From: Alnus glutinosa
Taxonomy: Eukaryota; Streptophyta; Magnoliopsida; Fagales; Betulaceae
Direction of reading: 5' to 3'
Assembly: GCF_958979055.1 (NCBI RefSeq)
Contig: NC_084886.1
Span: 250,501 to 314,500 of the forward strand
Length of the DNA: 64,000 bases
Shown here: one piece after another, positions 11,101 to 23,140 of the stretch
Position numbering within the stretch: the first letter of the stretch is position 1
Layout of the letters: the number at the start of each line of letters is the position of its first letter
Translations under genes and position numbers: made by a program
Notes under the pieces: model-generated
What the model was told of the DNA's origin: nothing
The model's input: only the letters and a program-made list of their open reading frames with translations
Databases searched by the model: none

Positions 11101-11994
11101 TTACCATCTTGGGACATTGGATGCATCACCTTCAACCGTCCCCAGTTGACCCCCTCCAGCGTACCCGCACAAGCTAGGTGTAAGTGAGTAGCCATAACCC
11201 ATCGACTCCTGCTTGTACCAATATATCCCCGGAATTTGTATCGACGGCACAGCTGCATGATGTGGATGATAAGACACCCCGGTAGGAGGCAAGTATGGCA
11301 GCAGGGATGGTGGGGTCGTACAGTCGGATCCTGGTACTGGTATCCAATGGTAACTCTTTGGAGAAGGGATGCTAATTCTGGGTGAAGGCGAGACCACATC
11401 ATCCAGTGAAGGATAGCACATATCCCGCCGCCGATTTTCAACTTCCAGGCTTGGATAAACAACTTTCTCATTAGAAAACTCGATTCCACGTGAAGAGCCC
11501 ACTTTTAGAGTCTCAGGAGTTTCGACCACCCCCTTCTTGGTTTTCCCGTTCTTCACCTTGCAAGAGAAATTCAAGACCCCATTAGGCTTACCGTCACGGC
11601 TTCGAACCTGGTAACTGACAAATCTCATAGCTCCGTTATTAAGCTCATCATCAATCAAGTCCTTGAATACTGGAACGTGGACTTCACCAATGGTGTTGTT
11701 ACCGAAAACGATACCTTCGCTGCGAAGATCAAATCTCAGAAAAAGATGATCGCGGTCATCAGGAAGCAACAAGTCTTTAAGATCAAAGTGCATCTCGTGA
11801 TTCCACTCAGGGTTCCTGTCTCCAATTCTGTCCACTGGCGTTTTTTGACGCTGCAGTTGTCGTTGCTCTTGCTTTTTCTTCGGTTCATCATTCACAAGGC
11901 GGACGACAGCGTAGACTGATAGCTTCTGGAAGAAATTGAAGCCCTTGAGATCTCTAGCCGAGATTACCTTCAACTCTAAAGAGCTAAAATCCAT
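11101..11994 (-). CDS. C2-domain protein, SRC2-like
   Basis: Intronless, 297 residues. Residues 1-150 form a plant C2 domain: it opens with SLELKVISARDLKGFNFF, has YAVVRL, the NPEWNHEMHFDL block and the DLIDDE / VSYQVRSRDGKPNGVLNFS end typical of SRC2 (soybean gene regulated by cold 2) relatives. The family binds phospholipids, often in a Ca2+-dependent way, and acts at membranes in cold or defence responses. The C-terminal half is low-complexity and rich in Pro, Ser, Tyr and His (about 195-297), as is usual in the family. The start is the first ATG, immediately before the conserved strand. Assignment to SRC2-like is by domain architecture; the exact orthologue is not claimed. Confidence 0.88.
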   Translation of the reverse strand: MDFSSLELKVISARDLKGFNFFQKLSVYAVVRLVNDEPKKKQEQRQLQRQKTPVDRIGDRNPEWNHEMHFDLKDLLLPDDRDHLFLRFDLRSEGIVFGNNTIGEVHVPVFKDLIDDELNNGAMRFVSYQVRSRDGKPNGVLNFSCKVKNGKTKKGVVETPETLKVGSSRGIEFSNEKVVYPSLEVENRRRDMCYPSLDDVVSPSPRISIPSPKSYHWIPVPGSDCTTPPSLLPYLPPTGVSYHPHHAAVPSIQIPGIYWYKQESMGYGYSLTPSLCGYAGGGQLGTVEGDASNVPRW

Positions 11995-12914
11995 GATCTA
12001 GCTCTGTACTGTATTGATTCCTTCTCCTGACGAGGAGTCTACCCCTTGCACAAAGCTGAAGGTATTAGATACCAAAAAACAAACAAAAAAGGCCTAAATA
12101 GCTTAAGAACCCAAACGAATGGGGTCAGGAATATGAAGTGGGGCACACGTAAAATGGGTTGGCCAATATGCACCGTTGACTACTACTTCAGTACCTGCTC
12201 CCTTGAGCATTCACACTGGTCTCTTAAAAGGCCAACATGGCGAAGTTTCTTGGGTTATCCTAGAACTTCTAGGGATGGGTAAAGCCAATTCAATGGATTT
12301 CATCAGAATAACAATAATCTGTAGGGATAGTGGCCGTTCCAGAAAGAGATCCAGAGACAACATAGTAAGTAAAAGTCTGGGATATATGGACTGATCTTCT
12401 AGACATGGTTAGTTGTACAAGCGCTTGTAGGGCAGAATACACATGTTCGACTATCCGATTAGATAAAAAGAAGCTTTGCTTACATGTCTAAAACATCAGG
12501 AAGCATTATAATGCAAAATACAATCATCCACGGTTTTTTGCACAGTTATTCAAGGTCGAGATGCAGAAAAATGGGCCTCATAAGGACTCTACTTTTGAAC
12601 TTCAAACACAATAAACCTTGTGTTTCCAAGAAATTTAAAAATTACAGGCTCATGCGTGCCATTGGGAACATCAAACATACACAAGCCCAGATGCATCCAC
12701 TTTGCCACAATCAATAAGATAAGTCGTAACTTGAAATATTGATAATGTAACAGCATGATATTCAACTAAACCAATCGTAGCAAAATCCTTGAGTCAATAT
12801 TTCCGAATCACCATGAAAAGTGCATCAATTGGGAAATTATTATCCAAAAGAAATAACTTGCAATAATCTAAATCCTGTAACCACAAAAATCTTGAATACT
12901 GCAAGAAGTCGACC
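11995..12914. other. Interval between C2 gene and HYD1
   Basis: Holds the upstream region of the C2 gene (about 12000-12100) and, near 12500-12914, the likely 3' UTR of HYD1. No further gene seen. Confidence 0.5.
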
Positions 12915-15054
12915 TCAGCGAACTTTTGCCTTTTTCTGGCCTTGGACCTGGAATGCTGCACAGATCTTCTTCCAACAACGGATGGCAATGAGTGTGGGTA
13001 TCACAACCCAGGAGGCATTCATGGCAATATAGTATACGTAGTAGTAGTATGAGCTTGCAGCGAAGTTATCACCTTCCAAGTAAGAAGTGATGAAATATAC
13101 AGCAGTTCCATAGAGCTGGCCCAGAGAAATGGCAAACTGAAGTATGTAGCTATATGACTTTCCCGTAGCTATTGCAAACCTGCCAGTTGTCAGCAAAGAT
13201 GGCAGAGGAAAAATGTTGAGTGCAAGGGAATGGAAATTTTGCATATAAAATCTAAATACAGATAGGCAGAGAAAGAGCAAGACCAAAAAGGCATTTCTTC
13301 CACATTCATTAATTCATTCATTTTGTTAAGGTTATATAGACATACTCTATCTTCTACTGAGCCAGTAAAATAAAAAAATAAGGCAAAAAGAAAAAAGTTA
13401 AATCTGGGAATCTGGGAAGAGGGATAGCACCTAATCCCCAAATATACCAATAATGGGAAGCTCTCAAGATGAACAATGGGCTTTTGTATGCGGATGGAAA
13501 CCATCATGTAAAAAATCTAATTCCAGAATCCAGACAGGGTTGAAAAGATTGAATCTTTTCTTTTTTGCAGCATGATATACATTTGATCTTACACTGCTAA
13601 AAGGCTAGCTGGACCCTCTAAAACTGCAGTTAGTCCTTCAACCGCAACAACTCCTGCATCCCTCGCCGCATATCTGGAATCACCTTTGCTGTATTCTTTC
13701 CCTGGAAGTTTTAATTGAGGTTTGTCATCAACAAGAGACCCAACAAATCCAAAGGAATCCCAACTGCTGCCAATGCGTTTAGAGTTAAACAAAAAAAGAC
13801 TTACAAACTTCCGCCAGGTAAAAACCAGTTTTATCCTTATAAAATTCTGGAGAGAAAGCAAAATAACCCTCGAGAACCATGTGGGTGAGGCCTGTGAAAG
13901 CCCACCAGCACATGAGCCATCTGTCAGTCTGGGACTTTTTGGGTGATCTCCCTGGTTTAAGAAAAAAGGCATTTGAATTCAATTAGGGACCCCAAGGCAA
14001 TTAAAATCTCTCAAGATGCAAGTTATTTACATATGAATTAGAAAATAAAATAACCGATACATGCACCACAACGAAATTAAATTATCAAGAACATTCATGA
14101 AAAGTAAAAACAAATACATGAGTAAATCTCAACCAATAGCTCTTTCCTTTGCTAGATTAAACTGTTAAGGAACATTAACCAGATGCATTCAGACAGCAGC
14201 AGCAGTTCAGACAAACATCACAACCGTGTAGCTCATACTCATCAAGATAAGGCAGTGAGTTTAAATGACAGTGTTGCAGAGCAAAACAGAGAACAATATA
14301 CGAATGATCATTTAGCAATTCAAACTTAAACTTAAGTCTCATCCTATCACACGACAAACATAACTGCCCATAGATTAGCTTTAGCTTAGAATTATTTCCG
14401 TTTCTGAAGATGTACATGTTTTGAATTTTGAATTCTGCAGTAACTGTGTGTAACTAAAACCCTCGATAAATGTAAAGGTGATATATATGGTGAAAGACAA
14501 ATCACGTTTTGGTTGTGTTGGCCAAAACTGTTTTCATCATTTCTTTAATTCCGTAGCCCATGAAGAAATGAAGAAAAGAAACGAAGTTGAAAACTCTAGT
14601 TACTCAGCTGGTGGTGAAAGCATGTTCTACATAAGGTGTTTGATTCACAAATTTGAGGTCTTGAAGCTGATAATTCTCGCATGTAGCATTACAAACGCTC
14701 TGCTCATTGTTACGATTTTAGTCGAGAGTTAAACCCACTCGAATAAACAAATTGGAAATTGGAACACCATAATAGATCGCAGAAGTGGGTCTAAAATAAA
14801 AAGAAATGAGTGGAAAGGGAGGGAAAGACGTTGAATTGGTAAAAATAAAACTAGAAATAAATAGAAGAAGGTGATGGATGAGCAAGCAGAGTAGTAAAAA
14901 GAAGCAAACCAGAGAGGAGCCAGACGAGGGAGACGACGAGCAGGGAAGAGACGCCATAGACGAGGAGAATGGCGGCCTGTGAGAGGAAACATGGCACGAA
15001 ACCTGGCAGCTTTAGATCTGTGGGTACGTAGGGATGTTCGCCCGATGCCTCCAT
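12915..15054 (-). CDS. HYD1: 3-beta-hydroxysteroid Delta8-Delta7 isomerase (HYDRA1/EBP), four exons
   Basis: Coding exons on the minus strand: 15054-14910, 13951-13805, 13701-13593, 13179-12915 (666 nt, 221 residues), each with GT-AG introns. The protein is an EBP-superfamily membrane enzyme that shifts the sterol double bond from C8 to C7 in the ER, an essential plant sterol and brassinosteroid step. Visible signatures are [15 protein letters not shown], then [15 protein letters not shown] with the His72/Glu76 pair matching the catalytic pair of the family, [23 protein letters not shown] and [12 protein letters not shown]. Four to five hydrophobic helices and a basic tail (KKAKVR) fit an ER protein. 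Length matches Arabidopsis HYD1. An in-frame upstream ATG at 15099 exists, but family proteins start near [10 protein letters not shown], so the 15054 start is preferred. Confidence 0.93.
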
Positions 15055-15099
15055 TTTCGCCTTCCGCTCACCAAAGTCGAACTTCAAACTCCGTCCCAA

Positions 15100-16830
15100 C
15101 TGTAGGGTTGGTTATTTAATCTAACCATTGTTATAGTGGGCCGGGCATGATGCAAAGTTCCAGATTTAGATTGAGCCAAATGGGCCTCCACGATGTTGCC
15201 AAATGCCAACTGCCAAGAGAGAATATAAAAATCGCACGGACCCAGTGACCAGAATATAAAAATCGCACGGACCCAGTGACCAAAAAATGTTCATACATGA
15301 CAAGCCATTACAAAAATGGATTTTGTTTTTAGTTGAAGTGGGACAGGGTAAATCACACGGACAAGCCCATAAAATCTCCACAAATTATCTTAGGAAGAGG
15401 CCCATAACGAGAGGGTAAAAAAAAGAAGACCCCCCCCCCCCCCCCCCACAAACACAATTTTTTTTTTTTTTTTTCCTTATAAATAGACTCCCAAACATTT
15501 AGTCCCTAATAATTTTTGCACAACATACCTTTGTGAAAGTATGCATAAATTATCCTTGGCCAATATAACTATGTCTTTTTGTCATATTTGATACCTTCGT
15601 GGCATAATTGATGTCTTTGTGACATAAATTATGTGTGTTTGGAACATAAATTGTTATTTAGCTTAAATTTACAATTCGTATAACCCCGTTATCTATGCTA
15701 GTTATTGGACATTCACTCATTCTTGGGTTTTTTTTTTTAAGAAAAAAAATATAAGAATTAGCAAATGGTCCCTCGAGTTGAGATACTTGTTGTTGAGTGA
15801 ATCTTTGAATTAGATGTTTCAGTAATTATGTTGTTGAATTAGTTATTTTGTGTTGATGGAAAATGAGACTTGGAGTTTGTAGTCTCTAAGTATTATTAGA
15901 CATAGATTATGCTGTTAGGGGAATATATCTTAGAGACGAATTGAGATTTTTTGATTTATAGTGTTTAGTAATTAGCGAGTACTTTAATGAGAAATTGTTT
16001 GTTTAATTATGTTATTAAGCTATGTTAGATTATTTATAGAGCTCTAATTGACGTTTTAAAAGTAATTTGGTGGCACAAAAAGTGATTTTAAGACGAAATA
16101 GTATTGTAAGAAAAAGCTTCGAATATGGTTAATATCAGTTTTTAGCAGGCACATGTCCTCACCAGGGCTTGGGTCGTGACATTAGTCATTAAGCTTCTAA
16201 ATTTGGCAATTTGGTTTTTAGGTTTTACCATATATAGTTTCGCTCTCTTTATTAACTTATCATCCAATTAGTCAAATTATTAATCATAGAAAATCATCGT
16301 CTCATAGAGTAATTGAAATATTGATGGCTCAAAGAAAAGAAAATAAATAAATAAATGTAATAAGATATGACTTTGAGATGATAGTAAAAAAACTTAATAT
16401 AACTTAAAAGTCATAAACTTACGAAATTCAAAACGACATCGTTTTAATTATATATATATATAAGAAATGTGAATGCGATTATTAACCGCGTCTGCACACT
16501 TAAAACCGTTATTTGCATCCGTATATGTGGACAAGGGGTTTTGATGACTTGCAGCCGCATATGCAGTTATATAAAAGATGGACTACATATGTATAAAAGA
16601 TGTACATGCAACATGTTTCATACGAGAAAAAAAAAAAGAAGAAGAAGAAGGTGAATAGATGAAAGAATATCATTTTTCTTTTGTTGAATTGTCTGATAAT
16701 ACAAGAAAAATGCCTATTTATGAGGAATATAAATCTGAAGACAATGCGATATAACTGTAATATTATTTGATAAGAAAAAGAAAAGCAGAGAAGAAAAAGA
16801 AAAAATGGTATCATATTATTGTAATGGAGT
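15100..16830. other. HYD1 upstream region and intergenic DNA
   Basis: HYD1 promoter region with the 31-bp tandem duplication at 15221-15282 and a C17-type run at about 15430-15447 followed by a T run. The rest is AT-rich with no gene seen. Confidence 0.55.
15221..15282. repeat. 31-bp perfect tandem duplication upstream of HYD1
   Basis: Two identical adjacent copies (15221-15251 and 15252-15282) starting GAATATAAAAATCGCACGG and ending GACCCAGTGACCA, about 170-230 bp upstream of the HYD1 start codon. Each copy contains an AATATAAAAA block. Confidence 0.9.
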
Positions 16831-16859
16831 AATTTGTTTTGTAATGACATGAAATTGCA

Positions 16860-17532
16860 CGTAATCCTTGCGAAGCCCTGACAAATAGAGACTAGTCCGA
16901 CTTTTTCCTCCGGAAAAACAAGTGGTTTGACTCGTTTTTATGATAAATCTTTCGACACGACCGTCCAGATTTTGTTCGCTGTCAGCCTTTGTTCTTGTTG
17001 GTTCATTCACCAGCGACGTTGAACTTCCACGCTAGGACTGTGGTCTGCACGCGTTGAGGGTTTGGTTTGCACGTGAGGGCCACGATCACCTCTCTGACCG
17101 GCGGGATGGTGTTTTCGGGAAGGAATGCTGATTGGCTGCAGCAGGGGTGGCCTGGTGTGTCACGCGCCGGTGTTGGGGTTGCTCTTCACTGCCGGCTTAG
17201 CGTTTTGTTGTTTGTCTATTTTGTATATTCTTACTTTCTTTCACAGTTTACTATTGTAATGGGCTGAAAATTACTTGAGCATTTAGGTGGCTTGAAAGCT
17301 AGACAAGGCTTTCTCATTTTTAGATGGGTGGTACTTTATTGTTTAGAGAGGGCTATATTTTTGTTCATACAATTTTAGCTTATTGCTTTGGTAACCTAAC
17401 TTGGAGTTTAGAGATTCTTTATCTCTATTTCTTACCTTTAAGCTATGAGTTTGTGCTGTAGATGTTGGGACTGGATTATTTGCCTTCGGGCTCGGCTTTT
17501 ATTGAATAAATGTCCCTGTTAAAAAAAAAAAG
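16860..17532 (+). mobile_element. Probable 3' fragment of a LINE-like retroelement
   Basis: The end of this stretch resembles plant LINE tails (TTCGGGCTCGGCTTTTATTG, ATAAATGTCCCTGTT, then an A run at 17521-17531). The upstream part is relatively G/C-rich compared with its surroundings but has no intact frame. The 5' limit is uncertain and no target-site duplication was recognised. Confidence 0.4.
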
Positions 17533-18592
17533 ACGGAGGAATAGGTGTAACGTGTGATTGTCGTAACCAAAGATTCTTCGGTCCACGTTGGGAGTTGCAA
17601 ATGCGTCGCTGTCATGGAATTACTTTTGACTATCTTTTGTACGTAAGGGACGGTCCCACGCCCACGCCCACCCCCCCCTTCTCTCTCTCTCTCTCTTCTT
17701 TTGATGCTAACCAAAATTAATTACATCAAATATTAATGCTTAATGAAATTTGCTTAGCGATATATATATATGTATTTAAAAAAACACTAATAAGATTCCA
17801 ATTCAGAAGCAATATTAACAATAAAAACACTGAAGTTAAATAGTAAAGTGTGTGAAATAAATGAAGAAATGAAGAGGTTGGGGAAAATAATTAATTAGAA
17901 AAATCAATGGATAGTACCACCAACTACCAAGCCAAGTGCATTGATGAAAATGATGGATAATATGGGTAGTGAGGGTCCTGTCCGCGGAGAGTGAGGAGCA
18001 GCAAAGCCAGGGGTGAGAGAGAGAGAGCTCCGGCAAACACTCCCATCACTGATATACCTGTCTGTCCACCCGTTGCACCCAAAAAAGCGAAGAGAACGAG
18101 ATAATCGTGCCTCGCCACGGGGGCAATAATACCCCGTTTGCGCCCTCTCCCGGCCCTCTTTCGTTTGTCTGTAATCACCTCTCCAACAGATTTTTGGGGT
18201 TCTGGAAGGTACCCCCCTGAGCCTCGATCGGTACCCCCACAACCCCCCCCCCCCCCCAAAAAAAAAAAAATACGAAAGAAAAGAAAAGAAAATTATTAAA
18301 AAACAAAGGTAAAGCTGCATATAGAAATACGGGGTAAGAATAATATTGATTTTGTTGTCAATCTTTCTCCCTCATCCGCATTGCGTTATTATTGATCAAG
18401 TTTGTGTCTTTATTTTATGATTGCAACAATAATTGGTGCTCAATCAACCAACATATGTTTCCGCAATCTTTATGCGAATTTATGTATGCAGATCGGGTGG
18501 GTACGTACCTGTTCAACATTGAAATGCGCAGGTGACACCAGGAGATCTGAAGATTCCACTTGTGGGTGGTAATGGCTTTGATGCAACGAAAC
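17533..18592. other. Region upstream of the S-acyltransferase gene
   Basis: Contains a CT-rich tract (about 17680-17700), an A/C homopolymer junction (about 18241-18270) and a minus-strand reading frame (17924-18259, 111 codons) with a hydrophobic stretch LVLFAFLGATGG and ALSLSPLALLLL. That frame matches no family I recognise, so it is not called a gene. The promoter of the downstream plus-strand gene must lie here. Confidence 0.4.
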
Positions 18593-21500
18593 ATGTATAC
18601 GAATCCACTCCCTCCGCAGCTCTCCGACTCCAACAGGCGTATCATCGGTGACCCAAATGGTTCCCCGTCCCTGCGTGTTTATCAACTTTGGAAAGGAAAC
18701 AATGTGAGCAGCTTTTGTTTTCTCTGTTAAATTTTGCATTATCGTAACTCATAACCTTTATTTCACCTGACCGTAATTCTTCAAAAATGAAAACTTGTTG
18801 CAGAGATTCTGCCTCGGAGGCAGGCTTATATTTGGTCCAGATGTGAGGTCCATATTCCTTACGCTGTTTCTGATCGTGACCCCAGTGGTCCTGTTTTGTG
18901 CCTTTGTTTCTCGGAGCCTCATTCATGAGTTCCACCACCACCATCTGGGCAGAATTGTTGTAGCTATATGCGCTGTCTTCACTCTATATGTGAGTTATTC
19001 CTTGTCTACTGATTGGCTTCCCACTTAACATCTTCGTTTTTATATGTATTGTATAAAGAATCGAGGTCGATTATACGAGTGCATATAAAAAGCAAATATT
19101 TTTGTTTTCTGTGGTAGGTAAAACTCAAGTTTTACGTAGCTGAGTGACTAAAAGGAGATTGGAAAAAAGAAGGGAAAAAAAAAAAAAAAGCTTCTATATT
19201 CTATATTTTATTTCATAAGATAATGAAGATCCCAGTTTAAGTCAGCTGAGATAAGTAGTATTTCGTATATGTTGTCACGGATATATATGATCAATGTGTT
19301 TGTGGAGCATTTTGCAAATATCTTTGATTGTCTTACAAAATGTGAAAAATAAAAACTCTGTTTGACCCTTTTTCTGGAAATCTTGCTATTCTTTGCACCA
19401 TCAACTTTCATTAACGATTTGATAATTGGCACCGTTGAGTTGTCAACTATTGCAGGTTATAATTCTCCTCTTCCTTACATCTGGAAGAGATCCTGGCATC
19501 ATTCCTCGTAACCCACATCCTCCAGAACCCGAAGACGAAGGCGATAGCTCAGGTATCTCTGCTGATTGGCCTGGAAGTCAAAGTGGTGCGCCAAGCTTAC
19601 CACCTGTAAAAGATGTTATGGTTAATGGCATGGTAGTTAAGGTCAAATATTGTCAAACATGCATGCTATATCGCCCACCACGATGCTCTCATTGTTCTAT
19701 TTGCAATAACTGCGTCGAGCGTTTTGATCACCACTGCCCATGGGTGGGACAGTGTATTGGGAAGGTATGCTCATTTCAAATCTCCTCTTCTGTTTTGTTT
19801 TTCGATTGAATTATAATTTGAGTATTCTCATTTTGTGTGGTTTCCTGAATACCATAAGGGATTGATTATAAGGTGCTCAAAATGTTGAATTTTACCACAC
19901 TTTAGTGACATGTGAAGGGTGATTATTTTTGGATGCCCACCAGTCTATTTGCTCTAGCTGTCCTTAGTTTCTTTTGTATTATTCTGTTGTCTGAAGCTGT
20001 CACTTTAGAACCATTAGTCCATGCTCTTAATTTAGAAGCCCGTTCTTGCAAAAAAACAATGGTTCAACTTTAAACTTTCTTGAGATAAAAATTGGGTTTG
20101 AGAATATTATGTAAATACATAAAAGGAACAGTCTTTGATCTGGGAAGTAATACAGAAAGGCTTTCTGATTGTGGAGTTCATGTTGAAATATGTCATATGT
20201 TACAAACTCTTTCTGTGATTATTTGTCTAAATCTAGAATAAAATTATATGACCAACTTCTTCATCGACGAGAAATTTACTTTGATATCTGTTTAAGTATT
20301 TAATGCATGTTTATTTACAATTGTCCTTAATGTTCCAATTTTGAAGTTGATCTATACATGCACACATTTTTAGATCATCCTACACACTTCCAACCTAATT
20401 ATGCTAGGGCTGGTTTAATCCTCCAGCTCCCTCTGTCTGTGGCCATTTTATTCTCGCTCTTTCCATCATAACCATTGGCATGCATTCTAAGTGTGGGCTA
20501 AAAATGTTAAATGTAACTCAATAGTACAAGTGTAATCACAGGAGCATGTCTTCCAATCTAGAAATTCATTCATTGCTTTATGGACTCAGTTGGGTTATAT
20601 TTAGTTCCATTTAACTATTGATCCGTCCTCCATCCCTAGGTCACACAGGATCTCTGACTCTCCTTTGGCTGAAGTGAACTATTGGAATTACCGCATATGT
20701 AAGTCAACCAGAGGAAAAAGAAAAAAAGGAGATTAAGATTATAAGGATCTTCAAATTACATGGTTTATTTGGATGCCTGTAAAAAGTTACCTTCAATGGA
20801 GCAGATTGCAGACATCTCATTCTTTGAAAAAGTTACATTCAAATTAATGGTGGAGCCACAATTTTTTTTTTTTTTTTTGGGAGGAAGAGGGGGGGGGGGG
20901 GGGGGGGGGGGGGTTAAGCTTGGGATTGGGCTTAAAAGGTGGCGCGGTTTTGCCACTAATTCAAGTATAGATAGGTCTAATCAGTCACATGCATTTATTA
21001 TATAATTCACTTGATTCATGTGGAATTTCCTCGATTGCTGAATAGATTTTGGCAGTGTGTATTCTAGTAATCAGATTTTTATCTAGGAGTTTCTTTACCA
21101 TGGATATTCATAATAATGTGGAAGATGGCTTTATCACAAAATCTCCCACTTTTCTGTTGCTTGGGATGGAGTTTGCCCCTTGTAGTAGACGACACCAGTT
21201 GCAGAACTTTCCTCGCTAGATTTCCAAATTATTTTCCAGAATTTGAAGGAAAGTGTTATATTACGAAGTGTAGGATGTTCTGATCTGGATTGGAAGATTT
21301 TCAATAATCACTATGATTGGGTAATTTTTACTTCATAATTGAAGGTTATTTCCTTGAACTTGCTTAAAGAAATTAAAAGACTATGATCTTTGGATGAGTT
21401 ATGTAATCACCCTAATCTATTAAAGGCAAATTGCTTAGGCATGGTCTGTAAGTATTTTCATCTGCTGTTACTTGCAACCCACATATACAAAGAATGAGAT

Positions 21501-22672
21501 GTTTTTCAAGCTCAGGGTTTATTCATGTCAATTATTTCCCAACTTTAGCTGGTTACGTATGTATGTATAAATATAAATGTGTATATGCGTGCATACTTAC
21601 AAGCATATGCAAATACATGATGGTACATACATGTATAGATGCATATACAGATACCTGGATCTCTACATATGAACAGACATACATGCATGTATGGTTATTT
21701 CCTCAATTAAGATTTGAGAAATGAATTTTCTCTTTATACTGTGCTCCCTGTCATTCTTGGATGTGTCTATATATATACTATTCACTGTATGCTTCTTACT
21801 TCAAATAAGTTTCAAGAAACGATTTTCTCATTCTGTTCTGCTGGTTGTCATTGTAGGATGTATTCTTACCTTTCATTGTCCTAACAAGGTTGAAGTGTTT
21901 TCTTTACAGAGGAATTACAGATTCTTCTTCATGTTTGTGTCCTCCACAACCATTCTATGCCTATATGTTTTTGCCTTCTGCTGGGTCAACGTTAGGAAAA
22001 TAATGGACGCATACCATTGTAATCTCTGGAGGGCTTTTCTGAAGTCCCCTGTTTCAGGAATCCTGGTTTTATATACATTCATAGCTGCTTGGTTTGTTGG
22101 AGGTCTTACCGCATTTCATCTCTATTTAATTATCACCAATCAGGTTCCTATCTCCTGTTTACCTCTATTGCTGTTTGTTGTTCCCATTGTCGTTTATTTT
22201 AGTTATCAAGTCTTGTATTGCATTTCTGCAGACAACATATGAGAATTTCCGGTACAGGTATGATGGGAAGATGAATCCTTATAACCGCGGGTGTGCCCTC
22301 AATATTGTGGAAATCTTCTATTCTAAAATTCCCACGTCTAAGAACAACTTCAGGGCAAAGGTAAAGGGGGATGCATCTTCCGTCTTCACCACTTCCATGT
22401 CAATGCGCAATGCAATGAGCCCAGAAATGCCCAAAACAAGCTTTGACATAGAGAGTGGAAAACGGCAAGCTGTTGCTGCTGAAGATTTTGAAGAAATACA
22501 GAGTCAGATTGACAGTGTTGGTGGATTGGAGAGGTGCGGAACCCAGCCAAGACACGCAAACTGGGATCACAAAGCGAACTGGGAGATCTCACCTGATATA
22601 CGAATGTTGGCTGCTGACTTTGCAATGGAACAAGGTTCGACAGAGAGACAGAAAATACATGGAGGCCACTAA
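18593..22672 (+). CDS. DHHC-type protein S-acyltransferase (PAT05/06/07-like), five exons
   Basis: Exons 18593-18703, 18804-18989, 19456-19764, 21910-22143, 22232-22672 (1281 nt, 426 residues; all GT-AG; all introns phase 0). The enzyme attaches palmitate to cysteines of target proteins at endomembranes or plasma membrane. Visible: N-terminal [16 protein letters not shown] and [10 protein letters not shown], as in the Arabidopsis PAT05-07 group; two helices; DPG motif at 111-113; Cys-rich domain starting near [19 protein letters not shown]; catalytic DHHC at 190-193; two further helices (about 207-277, [19 protein letters not shown]); and TTYE at 281-284, the TTxE motif. The long C-terminal tail is polar. 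Intron 3 is long (2145 nt) and holds a poly-G run near 20890. It converges with the IDD gene, 468 bp away. Confidence 0.93.
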
Positions 22673-23140
22673 CCATGGCTTTTGTGGCCTAAGCTATTTG
22701 TGCTGAGGGTAATAGTTTGATCTTAGAGCCAAGATAAATTTTTTAACCTGGCTGATTGAAATTGGTTACTGAAGTGATGCTGAACTTAAAGAAAAATTCT
22801 ACAGTTGGAACAATGTTTCGCCACACTGTTTTCTTTTATAGGAAGAAATGCACTGGTTCAGTTAAAATGTGAAGAGGCACATGTACATCAAACTGCTGTC
22901 GTGGATACTTGGGGAGAGTGTTTTGCTATATGTAAGTGTCTCTTCTGGGAATTTGGTTGGGTGTTGATAATTGTTAAGTTGCTGGATAAGTTAGCAATGA
23001 TGCTGAAAAACCAAACGCCTCATATTATAAGCTTCTAATTTACTCTATAATATACGTTCTAATTTACTTGATTTTTTTGATAGCTTTAATTAAATAATTA
23101 GATACATTATTAGTACAAGTTACTCTAAACTTGAATGAGT
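22673..23140. other. Convergent 3' region between S-acyltransferase and IDD genes
   Basis: Two genes end tail-to-tail 468 bp apart, so their 3' UTRs probably approach or overlap here. No separate gene seen. Confidence 0.6.

Noticed and set aside
15055-15099. Upstream in-frame ATG for HYD1
   Set aside because: Would add 15 basic residues not seen in the family; [10 protein letters not shown] aligns with known N-termini.
17904-18320. Minus-strand gene with hydrophobic segment
   Set aside because: Two competing frames, homopolymers at the start, no recognised family; probably chance frames upstream of the S-acyltransferase.
20760-21005. Coding frame in S-acyltransferase intron 3
   Set aside because: Runs through T and G homopolymers; no domain.
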